From an uncultured Campylobacter sp. (GTDB lineage Bacteria; Campylobacterota; Campylobacteria; Campylobacterales; Campylobacteraceae): DNA of 13,891 bases. Of this stretch, positions 8,405-13,891 are shown piece after piece. The notes under the pieces are model-generated. The model was not told the DNA's origin, did no database searches, and was given only the letters and a program-made list of their open reading frames with translations. The stretch lies in assembly GCF_938045225.1 (NCBI RefSeq), contig NZ_CALINL010000296.1, positions 1 to 13,891 on the forward strand, written 5' to 3'. The translations under genes were made by a program, and so were the position numbers. The first letter of the stretch is position 1; the number at the start of each line of letters is the position of its first letter.

Positions 8405-9145
8405 TTAAACCTTTACGCTCTTTCGAGCAAACTTAATATTTTGGCCGTATTCTACTACAAAATAGCTTTGCTCGCATGCAAAAGAAGGAATATTTATATA
8501 TTTTTGTTTACCTATCGTGTACTGTTCGCCTTGGTGATAGTGCCCCTCGATGACGACGTCAGCCTCGTAAAATACGTTATATCGGCGCATTTTTGCTTCG
8601 ACTAAATTCTTAAAATTCGGTATTTTATAATCTAAAATTTTTCGTTTAAGCTTATTTAAAATTTGTTTTGAGAGCCTAAAATTTAGAAATTTATCGAAAA
8701 AATTCATCGTTTTTAAAAAAACTTTGACGCGCAAAAACCTCAAAGCGTATTTTGCGACAAAAGGCAAAAATATATCTCCATGCGCGATAAGCACGCTCTG
8801 TCCGCACTCAGTGGCAAATTTAACCGGCTGAGCGCCGATAGGATAGGATTTGACGTTTTTAAACAGAGGCGCGAGGTTAAAATCGTGATTTCCCTCGAAA
8901 TAGTAAATTTCCATTTTCTCGCCCAACTCGTCGATCGCACGGACGTATCGCTCGTAAAATTTGACGAAAAACTCGCATTCGCCCGCCAAAAAATCAAACA
9001 TATCGCCCATCAAAAACAGCTGCGGCGTCTTTATCTCGCCGCTTTTTAACGCGCACAAAAAATGCCAAAAATTTTCGCGATTTTCGTTTTCGTGCGAGTC
9101 GGCGATAAAGATCGCGCCGCTTTTTACGACGATTTGCTCAGGCAT
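8405..9145 (-). CDS. LpxH-like metallophosphoesterase (candidate UDP-2,3-diacylglucosamine hydrolase)
   Basis: This 246-residue calcineurin-type phosphoesterase has the full metal-binding set: IADSHE (Asp16, His18), MGDMFDF (Asp48, Asp51), EGNHDF (Asn86, His87), AHGD (His122) and GHYHQ (His202, His204). The GDMFDF and EGNHDF forms are those of LpxH-type enzymes, which cleave UDP-2,3-diacylglucosamine to lipid X just before LpxB acts. Having lpxB two genes upstream in the same unit fits that role, but sequence alone does not prove the substrate. The middle (130-190) is basic and hydrophobic, suiting a membrane-peripheral enzyme. I chose ATG 9145; an in-frame TTG at 9148 would add one residue. 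The gene is adjacent to greA/lpxB on one side and cheV on the other, as I recall for a conserved C. jejuni gene. Confidence 0.85.
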   Translation of the reverse strand: MPEQIVVKSGAIFIADSHENENRENFWHFLCALKSGEIKTPQLFLMGDMFDFLAGECEFFVKFYERYVRAIDELGEKMEIYYFEGNHDFNLAPLFKNVKSYPIGAQPVKFATECGQSVLIAHGDIFLPFVAKYALRFLRVKVFLKTMNFFDKFLNFRLSKQILNKLKRKILDYKIPNFKNLVEAKMRRYNVFYEADVVIEGHYHQGEQYTIGKQKYINIPSFACEQSYFVVEYGQNIKFARKSVKV

Positions 9146-9296
9146 CAAATTTTACTTTTTGTAGCGCCGAATTTGCGGCTAGGAGTTTTAAATCTAATGA
9201 GCCGAATTTGAAAAACTCGGCAAACGCCGTAGTTAAATTTAAAGGCTCAAATTTACCTGCCGAGCTAGTAAATTTAACGGTTTTAAACGCGCTCAT
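9138..9296 (-). CDS. Possible 52-residue small protein between greA and the metallophosphoesterase
   Basis: An uninterrupted frame with ATG at 9296 and TGA at 9140-9138 encodes 52 residues. It begins MSAFKTVKFTSSAGKFEPLN and ends ALQKVKFDA. It fills nearly all of the otherwise empty 156-nt gap, starting 5 nt after the greA stop and overlapping the next gene's ATG by 8 nt, as expected for a cotranscribed gene. Composition is ordinary: alternating hydrophobic and basic residues, no cysteine, no clear membrane helix, and the middle (FAEFFKFGSLDLKLLAANSAL) could be helical. Against it, the ribosome binding site is weak (only TAGAG-like) and I recognise no family. It could be a real small protein, a remnant, or chance; the frame's AAATTT words are common in this genome. 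Confidence 0.4.
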   Translation of the reverse strand: MSAFKTVKFTSSAGKFEPLNLTTAFAEFFKFGSLDLKLLAANSALQKVKFDA

Positions 9297-9301
9297 CGGC
9301 T

Positions 9302-9784
9302 CTAAAATTTGATCGGTTTATAGCTAACGGATAAGATCTCGACGTCGCTTCTGCCGTTTGGCAAATTTAGCGCGACCTCGTCGCCTTCGCTCTTGCCGAT
9401 TAGCTGTTTGGCTAGAGGCGAGTTTATCGAGATGAGACCGCGCTCTAGGTTGCTCTCCGGCGTGCCAACTAGCGTGTAGGTCCTTTCAAGCTCGGTTTCT
9501 ACGTCCATGATGACGACCGTGGAGCCAAATTTTACCTTATCATGCTCATATTCTGCGGGGTCGATTACCTTGGCGCGGCTTATTATGTCGCTAAGCTCGG
9601 CTATACGGCTCTCGATAAACGCCTGTTTTTCGCGAGCGGCGTGGTATTCGGCGTTTTCTTTTAGATCGCCGTGACTGCGCGCGATGTCGATCTCCTCGAC
9701 GATATTCGGGCGCTCGACGGTCTTTAGATTTTTTAGTTCGTTCGTGATTTTTTCATATCCAAAAAGCGTCATCGGTTCGGTCAT
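9302..9784 (-). CDS. greA: Transcription elongation factor GreA
   Basis: GreA inserts its coiled coil into the RNA polymerase secondary channel and stimulates cleavage of backtracked transcripts. The 160-residue protein has the N-terminal coiled coil (about 8-78) with the tip motif GDLKENAEYHAA, in which Asp40 and Glu43 correspond to the metal-positioning acidic pair of E. coli GreA. It is followed by the FKBP-like C-terminal domain (about 84-160) with SPLAKQLIGKSEGDEVALNLPNG broken into its usual strands. Length is typical. AAAGGATG directly before ATG 9784 supports that start over Met5. The gene begins 3 nt after the lpxB stop, so the two are probably translated in tandem. Confidence 0.96.
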   Translation of the reverse strand: MTEPMTLFGYEKITNELKNLKTVERPNIVEEIDIARSHGDLKENAEYHAAREKQAFIESRIAELSDIISRAKVIDPAEYEHDKVKFGSTVVIMDVETELERTYTLVGTPESNLERGLISINSPLAKQLIGKSEGDEVALNLPNGRSDVEILSVSYKPIKF

Positions 9785-9787
9785 TTT

Positions 9788-10819
9788 TCATCCTTTATTC
9801 GTTATGATTTGCGCTACGCTAGCCGCAGAGCCGTGTTTTAGGTATTTTCGTAGCTTCTCGCAGCCTTTGATAAATTTCTCTTTATCGCAGCTCTCGTAGG
9901 CTTTTATTAGATTGCCGGGCGTTACTTCCTCTTGCAATAGCTCCTCGTGCAGTGCCTCTTCGCCCATAAAATCAAACATTATATTTGCAAGCCCGATGTG
10001 GCGTAGTTTCACAAACATCCGCGCTATCATTATGTCGATTGCTTTAGCCTTATAAGCTAGCACGAACGGCGTGCCCACGAGCGCGGCCTGCAGCGTCGCG
10101 GTGCCCGAGCAGATAAAGGCAAACTCGCTTTGCAAAAGCGCGCGCGGAGCGTCCGTAACCACGCTAAAATCGCTAACGTCGCCGTAAATTTGCATATCGT
10201 TTGCTAAAAATGGCGGCACGACGAGCAGCTTTTCTTTGTCTTTTATCTGGCTTGCCACCTCACGAAAAATCGGCATCAGTCGTGAAATTTCGGCACGGCG
10301 GGATCCAGGCATAAAAGCAATCTTACCGCTTTGCAAAAGCTCGTTTTTTCGCACTCGTAGTTCGTCAAGCAGCGGGTGTCCGACGTAGTGCGAGCGGTTG
10401 TAGTACATCCCGTCAAACGGCAAAATCGAAGCCAGATGATCGCAGTATGCCTCGACCTTCGCCACGCGTCCAGCCTTCCACGCCCACACCTGCGGCAAGA
10501 TATAGTAGGTCACCGGCGTTTTGATACCGGCCTCTTTGATCGCTTTAGCTAGCGGCAGGTTAAAGGCTGGGCTATCGATAAGCAGCACGGCGTCGCACTC
10601 TGCGGCTAGGCGAGTCATCTCTTTTATAGCTCGTTTTGCCTTAAAATAAAGCGGCAAAACCTCCACGAAACCCATCGCGGAAAACTCCGAGCTTCGCATA
10701 AAAGGTTTGCCGAATTTCTCGTCGAAAATGCCTTTTAGCTTGCACTTTGGCAGATGCTCTAAAACCTGCTCGAAGTGCAAATTTGCAGAGGCCTCTAAAC
10801 AAGAGACGAGTAACCTCAC
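9788..10819 (-). CDS. lpxB: Lipid-A-disaccharide synthase
   Basis: LpxB joins lipid X and UDP-2,3-diacylglucosamine to form the lipid A disaccharide at the cytoplasmic face of the inner membrane. The 343-residue protein shows the family landmarks: the N-terminal loop in the Campylobacter form CLEASANLHF (E. coli has GEASGD), LIDSPAFNLPLA, QVWAWKAGRV (Gln110 onward), VGHPLLDEL, the PGSRRAEI motif at 171-178 and the SGTATLQAALVGTPFV motif from Ser238. It is shorter than the roughly 380-residue E. coli enzyme but similar to other campylobacterial LpxB. The start ATG overlaps the upstream DUF1311 gene stop by 4 nt. The LpxH-like gene further along would supply one of its substrates. Confidence 0.94.
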   Translation of the reverse strand: MRLLVSCLEASANLHFEQVLEHLPKCKLKGIFDEKFGKPFMRSSEFSAMGFVEVLPLYFKAKRAIKEMTRLAAECDAVLLIDSPAFNLPLAKAIKEAGIKTPVTYYILPQVWAWKAGRVAKVEAYCDHLASILPFDGMYYNRSHYVGHPLLDELRVRKNELLQSGKIAFMPGSRRAEISRLMPIFREVASQIKDKEKLLVVPPFLANDMQIYGDVSDFSVVTDAPRALLQSEFAFICSGTATLQAALVGTPFVLAYKAKAIDIMIARMFVKLRHIGLANIMFDFMGEEALHEELLQEEVTPGNLIKAYESCDKEKFIKGCEKLRKYLKHGSAASVAQIITNKG

Positions 10820-11262
10820 TGATTACCCTCAAAGTCTTCAGCTAAGTTTGCAAGCTCTCTTGCGCGCTCCTTAGTCATCTGAAGGTAGCAATCGGCAGCC
10901 GTTACGGCATAAAGCGTACCCATAGGCGGCACAAACGGACATTTAGCCTCTTTATAGGCCACCCATTTACGCTGGATGTCTTTTAGTTTCTTTTTATTTT
11001 CGTCATTTAGTACACTCATGGCTTTTTTATAGTTTTGATTTAGGAGTTTATCTTGGATAGCAAATTCGGCGTCTATGCACTGTATCATGCCGGCAGTCGA
11101 GCTATCCTTTTGCATACACTCATCTACGCGCGCTTGCGATTCATCAAATTCCTCTTCCGAAGTTTCCTCGATGCTTGACGCAGGTTTTGCTTTGATCGCA
11201 AGATCTTGCGCACCGAAAACCAAACTCGCCGCAAGAGCAGCAAAAATAAATTTTTTAAGCAT
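10816..11262 (-). CDS. Secreted LprI-like / DUF1311 family protein
   Basis: This 148-residue protein begins with a signal peptide (MLKKFIFAALAASLVFGA, likely cut near residue 18), so it should be periplasmic. After an acidic linker (EETSEEEFDES, 32-42) comes the DUF1311 pattern: Cys49 and Cys62, then AIQDKLLNQNYKKAM, IQRKWVAYKEAKC with Cys108, and Cys125 before LQMTKERARELANL. The four cysteines are expected to form two disulfides. The family includes the mycobacterial lysozyme inhibitor LprI, but most members are uncharacterised, and lysozyme inhibition here is only a suggestion. AAAGGAG lies just before the ATG. It heads the unit, overlapping lpxB by 4 nt, so it is likely made alongside lipid A enzymes. 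Envelope protection is inferred from context only. Confidence 0.83.
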   Translation of the reverse strand: MLKKFIFAALAASLVFGAQDLAIKAKPASSIEETSEEEFDESQARVDECMQKDSSTAGMIQCIDAEFAIQDKLLNQNYKKAMSVLNDENKKKLKDIQRKWVAYKEAKCPFVPPMGTLYAVTAADCYLQMTKERARELANLAEDFEGNQ

Positions 11263-11287
11263 ATTTTCTCCTTTAAATTTGATGAAG

Positions 11288-11293
11288 ATTATC
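11288..11293 (-). promoter_or_regulatory. Candidate -10 element for the lprI-like/lpxB/greA operon
   Basis: Between the nrfA terminator and the DUF1311 gene the minus strand reads GATAAT, a 5-of-6 match to TATAAT. It lies about 25 nt before the start codon and behind a T-rich tract with a weak TTGTTT about 17 nt upstream. A second AT-rich word, TTATAAATTT, lies farther upstream. A promoter is expected in this gap because a strong terminator closes the preceding nrf unit, but the exact element is uncertain. The rest of 11294-11380 is AT-rich with no gene visible. Confidence 0.35.
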
Positions 11294-11380
11294 GCCTAAA
11301 ACGGCTAAATAAACAATAAAATTTAAATTTATAAGTAAATTTAGGATTTTAAAATTTGAAAGAAAAATGCGTAAATTTAA

Positions 11381-11408
11381 AAACCCAAAGCCCGCAGGCC
11401 TTGGGTTT
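11381..11408 (-). terminator. Rho-independent terminator of nrfHA
   Basis: Just after the nrfA stop the minus-strand RNA can fold into a continuous 12-bp stem with a UGCG tetraloop. The outer arms AAACCCAA/TTGGGTTT pair perfectly, followed by one G-U wobble and three G-C pairs. The stem is followed by UUUUUAAAUUU, giving the U tract. This is a textbook intrinsic terminator separating the nitrite reductase unit from the DUF1311-lpxB unit. Confidence 0.9.
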
Positions 11409-11415
11409 AGGGGGT

Positions 11416-13125
11416 TTATTTAAAATTTAAATTCTTGACGTTCTCGTCTGTTTGCTTCATCTTCTCTGTCGGAACAGCGCCGATAGGCCATTTGTGTCCG
11501 ATAGGAGCAGGTGCTGCAACAGGAGTAGCCTCTTGCGTTAGCTTGATGCTGATGCCATAAGGAGCAAGCTCATTTACTAGCTCGATTTGTCCTTGGCGAG
11601 CAACCTCTTTACATTGTCCAAGGATTCTAGCCGCCTCTTCGTCTCCGTGGAATCCGTAGCTGTTTTCGCTAAAGCTGAAGTCCCAGCGGATATGAGCTTT
11701 TCTGTGGAAAAGAAGCGTTTTTTCAAGAGCTTTGCTGATAGCCTCTTTTCTCTCTTTTTCATCGGCGATCGAAGCAAATTTCTCGTGTTTAGCTAGCTCG
11801 GCTCTTGCGACTTTGACGTCTTGGATGAAAGAAAGTAACGCATTTTCACAGTTTCTTAACTCGTAAGCGTGGCGATTTTGGATAAAGTTAATTCTATCTT
11901 TCAACTCTTGCTCGCTTTGAGGGTGGCAAGTTTTGCAAGATGCGGTTAAGTTGTTAAACGGAGTTACCATAAAGTGATCCGTGATCTTCTCCGATCCGCT
12001 TCTCTTATACGGAAGGTGGCAGTCTGCGCACGTTACACCGCTTCTGGCGTGAACGCTAGTCGAGAATAGCTCAGACTCAGGGTGCTGCATTTTGATAATT
12101 TTAGCGCCTGTATCTTTATGAATATAGTCGGATTTAAATCCATCCTCTTTAGCTAGCTGCTCGTCGTAGTATTGGTCGAAATTCTCGATTTTAAACGGCT
12201 CGCCTTTTTTCCATTTGCTCCAAGGGAAAACAGGAGTCGAATCCGCATTAAAGTAGTATTCTACGTGGCACTGCATGCACACCATAGTTCTCATCTCTTG
12301 TCTAGTTGCCTTTATGCCTTGTTTAGCGTCGGCCTCGTAGCCTCGCTCAACCATAGCATTTACCATAGCAGGTCTAGTTATTCTTAAACTCATGTCATCA
12401 GGGTGGTGGCAGTCGGCGCAAGCCATACCCATATGCGAACCGCCGTGAGAGTCTTTTCCGTGTTTGCTAGCTACCATATCCATAACCTCTTTATAAGGCA
12501 TAGAGTTCATCTTCGTCCAAGCTTGCTTCATCTGCGCACCGTTTTCTTTTACGTCGAAAAACGGCATAGGCTTAGTCGCGGCGGCAGTCGGATTTTCGCT
12601 TAGTTGCTTGTAGTCCGTATCTACCATCATAGCCGTAAGGTGTCCGGTGTGGCAGTTTACACAGGTACCTTTTTGGCCCTTAAACGCAGGCAAGCCGTGA
12701 GCATTCATATATTCCTTATCGTTTCTTTTTGTCTCGATTTGGTCTATTTGATTATAGAAGTGAGTTCTAGGCTTACTGTAATCCACGCCGAATACGTACC
12801 CGTTCCAAAATACCGTAGCCGCAGGCCAGCGGATAATTTTACTATAAGGGAAAGAACCGCCGAAAGGAGTCTCTATTAGCTCGCTTCCGTTTGGATTTTC
12901 GTCGCTTTTATGCTCCATTTTTTTGAAGTCGTCGAGATGAGACGGGAAGTTTTTACCCCATTTTTCAAAAGACGGCTCCGTTTCGCTAACTTTGTTTAGC
13001 ATTAGCGGGTAAGCTTTTGACTCCTCTTTTTTATGAGCTATGTCGTTATAAAGAGCAAGTACGCCCGCACCGAGTGCAACGGCCACTAAAAAAGTAACCG
13101 CGTATAACAGTTTGTTATTTTTCAT
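11416..13125 (-). CDS. nrfA: Cytochrome c nitrite reductase, pentaheme catalytic subunit
   Basis: NrfA reduces nitrite to ammonium with six electrons in the periplasm, receiving them from NrfH. The 569-residue protein has an N-terminal signal/anchor helix (about 5-26) and five heme motifs: CVNCH (155-159), CADCH (236-240), CMQCH (283-287), CADCH (366-370) and CKTCH (397-401). By position the first is the catalytic heme, which is CXXCK in E. coli and Wolinella but CXXCH here, as in other Campylobacter. The active-site and calcium set is visible: HVEYYF after heme 3 (Glu289, Tyr290) and KMQH (Lys345, Gln347, His348). An arginine in KPRTHFY upstream of heme 1 is the likely catalytic Arg. The C-terminus carries an extra Pro/Ala-containing tail (about 535-569). 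AGGAGGAG precedes the ATG, 22 nt after nrfH. Roles include anaerobic respiration and nitrite/NO detoxification. Confidence 0.96.
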   Translation of the reverse strand: MKNNKLLYAVTFLVAVALGAGVLALYNDIAHKKEESKAYPLMLNKVSETEPSFEKWGKNFPSHLDDFKKMEHKSDENPNGSELIETPFGGSFPYSKIIRWPAATVFWNGYVFGVDYSKPRTHFYNQIDQIETKRNDKEYMNAHGLPAFKGQKGTCVNCHTGHLTAMMVDTDYKQLSENPTAAATKPMPFFDVKENGAQMKQAWTKMNSMPYKEVMDMVASKHGKDSHGGSHMGMACADCHHPDDMSLRITRPAMVNAMVERGYEADAKQGIKATRQEMRTMVCMQCHVEYYFNADSTPVFPWSKWKKGEPFKIENFDQYYDEQLAKEDGFKSDYIHKDTGAKIIKMQHPESELFSTSVHARSGVTCADCHLPYKRSGSEKITDHFMVTPFNNLTASCKTCHPQSEQELKDRINFIQNRHAYELRNCENALLSFIQDVKVARAELAKHEKFASIADEKERKEAISKALEKTLLFHRKAHIRWDFSFSENSYGFHGDEEAARILGQCKEVARQGQIELVNELAPYGISIKLTQEATPVAAPAPIGHKWPIGAVPTEKMKQTDENVKNLNFK

Positions 13126-13147
13126 TTATTCTCCTCCTAGGATTGTT

Positions 13148-13660
13148 TTAAAAGTTATGTGCGTGTCCGGCTTGTCTGTGACAAGATACGCATTTTAACG
13201 GCTCGTTGGCATTAGCATACTGCCCGTGTTTACCCGGCAAGCTATCGCCTATAGCTCTTGGATCGACTGAATTTCTAGCATAATCCTTATGGCACTCTAT
13301 ACAATTGTTTTGTATGATCTCCTTTTGCTCATCGCTTGCGGTAAACGATACGGGATTATCCAAGAAAGTAAACGCATAACCGTGCAAGAAGCCGTATTTA
13401 GCTTTCGCCAGCCATTTGCTTACGAATTCTTTAGGCATGTGGCAATCTATACACGTCGTAACGTGTTGATGTCCGCCCTTAGACCAGCCTTCATAGACTT
13501 GGTTCATGACGTGGCAGTTTATACAGGCTTCGGGATCGCGAGTAAGATGCTGAGGACCATTAGCGAAAAAGAACGTAAAAATCCCAAATCCGCCAGTAAG
13601 CCCAATAACCGCCAGCAAAGCTATGACCCATTTAGACGCTTTTTTCTTTGCGTTTTCCAT
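13148..13660 (-). CDS. nrfH: Cytochrome c nitrite reductase membrane subunit, tetraheme NapC/NirT family
   Basis: NrfH oxidises menaquinol in the inner membrane and passes electrons to NrfA. The 170-residue protein has a short basic N-terminus and one membrane anchor (about 11-33, WVIALLAVIGLTGGFGIFTF), followed by a periplasmic domain with four heme motifs: CINCH (46-50), CIDCH (70-74), CIECH (120-124) and CVSCH (157-161). Heme 1 reads CINCHVM, and the methionine two residues after the motif (Met52) is the position of the unusual axial ligand known in NrfH. Size fits NrfH rather than the larger NapC. It ends 22 nt before nrfA. AAGGAGG is present upstream but 14 nt from the ATG, longer than usual, with no better in-frame start between them. 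Confidence 0.94.
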   Translation of the reverse strand: MENAKKKASKWVIALLAVIGLTGGFGIFTFFFANGPQHLTRDPEACINCHVMNQVYEGWSKGGHQHVTTCIDCHMPKEFVSKWLAKAKYGFLHGYAFTFLDNPVSFTASDEQKEIIQNNCIECHKDYARNSVDPRAIGDSLPGKHGQYANANEPLKCVSCHRQAGHAHNF

Positions 13661-13805
13661 AATCGGCTTTCTAACCTCCTTTGTAAATTTAAATAAAACT
13701 TAACTTTATTTATCGGTCGGTATTTTATTATTAGTTCGCTTAAATTCTCATTTATTTTTCTAATATAATTAAAATTAAATCTAAAGCTTATTTTTATACT
13801 GTGTA

Positions 13806-13814
13806 AATATAACA
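13806..13814 (-). promoter_or_regulatory. Candidate extended -10 for nrfHA
   Basis: The minus strand reads TGTTATATT, an extended -10 (TGn followed by TATATT, 5 of 6 to TATAAT), about 150 nt upstream of nrfH. If it is used, the start point would fall near 13799 and the FNR-like box at 13839-13852 would be centred roughly 46 nt upstream of it, close to a class II activator position. Another -10-like word, TATAAA (13792-13797), would put that box near -60. Which one is used cannot be told from sequence. Confidence 0.35.
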
Positions 13815-13823
13815 GTAGTTGTT

Positions 13824-13843
13824 ATCAATTTATTATGATTGAT
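13824..13843. repeat. Inverted repeat ATCAAT-N8-ATTGAT upstream of nrfH
   Basis: Six-base arms ATCAAT (13824-13829) and ATTGAT (13838-13843) are perfect inverted copies separated by 8 bp. The right arm shares its TTGAT with the FNR-like box at 13839-13852. It may be an operator for a dimeric regulator or a by-product of AT-rich sequence around the FNR box. Confidence 0.4.
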
Positions 13844-13852
13844 TTTAATCTA
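13839..13852 (-). promoter_or_regulatory. FNR/CRP-family binding-site candidate upstream of nrfHA
   Basis: The plus strand reads TTGAT-TTTA-ATCTA, matching the FNR consensus TTGAT-N4-ATCAA at 9 of 10 defined positions. It lies about 185 nt upstream of the nrfH start in a 231-nt AT-rich region without a visible gene. Control of nrfHA by a Crp/Fnr-family regulator responding to oxygen or nitrogen species is well established in other bacteria. The C. jejuni NssR-type word (TTAAC-N4-GTTAA) is not present here, so an Fnr-like protein is the simpler guess. Binding is inferred. Confidence 0.5.
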
Positions 13853-13862
13853 TTTCGGCGTT

Positions 13863-13878
13863 ATATACTATAGTATAT
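13863..13878. repeat. 16-bp perfect palindrome at the window edge
   Basis: The sequence ATATACTATAGTATAT is its own reverse complement over all 16 bases. It lies 10 bp beyond the FNR-like box, away from nrfH. Each half contains TATACT, a -10-like word, so it could be an operator or a promoter element of a divergent gene outside the window. The absence of GC pairs makes it a poor terminator. Confidence 0.6.
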
Positions 13879-13891
13879 TTAATATCTTAAA

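Noticed and set aside
8740..8997. Minus-strand 85-residue frame inside the metallophosphoesterase gene
   Set aside because: It is a different frame fully inside a gene with all catalytic motifs and has no ribosome binding site or recognisable sequence.
9146..9148. TTG as start of the metallophosphoesterase
   Set aside because: An ATG follows directly at 9145. TTG adds one residue with no better ribosome binding site.
9201..9221. Possible hairpin GCCGAG/TTCGGC in the greA-metallophosphoesterase gap
   Set aside because: Only about 6 bp including a wobble, with a 9-nt loop and no U tract, so it is not a convincing terminator.
9149..9300. Many AAATTTG/CAAATTT words suspected as a dispersed repeat
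   Set aside because: The word occurs throughout the window in genes and gaps alike and is a known compositional bias of Campylobacter genomes.
1..13891. CRISPR arrays, insertion sequences, phage genes, tRNA or rRNA genes
   Set aside because: I saw no regularly spaced repeats, transposase or integrase motifs, or cloverleaf-like sequences on either strand.

Overview
The window reads as ordinary chromosome from a Campylobacterota bacterium, most likely a Campylobacter with moderately high GC (the rectus/showae/curvus type of species; this placement is inference). The evidence is the gene order lpxB-greA-metallophosphoesterase-cheV-cheA-cheW-serB-tal, which matches a block I recall from C. jejuni. 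The CheA has a fused receiver domain, the NrfHA system has an all-CXXCH NrfA, and the codon/word bias is AAATTTG-rich. Every supported gene lies on the minus strand, so transcription runs from high to low coordinates.

Region by region, in transcription order. (1) 13661-13891: AT-rich upstream region of nrfH, with a near-consensus FNR/CRP-family box, an overlapping inverted repeat, a 16-bp perfect palindrome and candidate -10 elements. (2) 13660-11416: nrfH-nrfA, the membrane quinol dehydrogenase and periplasmic pentaheme cytochrome c nitrite reductase (nitrite to ammonium), closed by a clear Rho-independent terminator at 11381-11408. (3) 11262-8405: a secreted LprI-like (DUF1311) protein, lpxB, greA, a possible 52-aa small ORF and an LpxH-like metallophosphoesterase. 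Lipid A synthesis is therefore packed together with a transcript-cleavage factor and a periplasmic protein. (4) 8403-4586: chemotaxis core cheV, cheA (HPt-kinase-CheW-receiver fusion) and cheW. (5) 4577-688: serB, tal and a PilT/PilU-type ATPase with a very long acidic N-terminal extension. (6) 629-1: rplY (L25/CTC) and the first 27 codons of pth.

From lprI (11262) to the ATPase gene (688) the coding genes are separated by 14 nt or less or overlap by 4 nt. The exception is the 156-nt gap behind greA, which the small ORF fills. Most of the window therefore looks like one long transcription unit, with new promoters probably before nrfH, lprI and rplY.

I found no CRISPR array, insertion sequence, phage gene, tRNA or rRNA, and no clear undescribed multi-gene system. 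The points most worth a second look are the roughly 365-residue extension on the retraction-type ATPase (AT-rich compared with its catalytic half) and its place at the end of a chemotaxis operon with no pilus genes nearby. The others are the small ORF after greA and the regulatory cluster upstream of nrfH.
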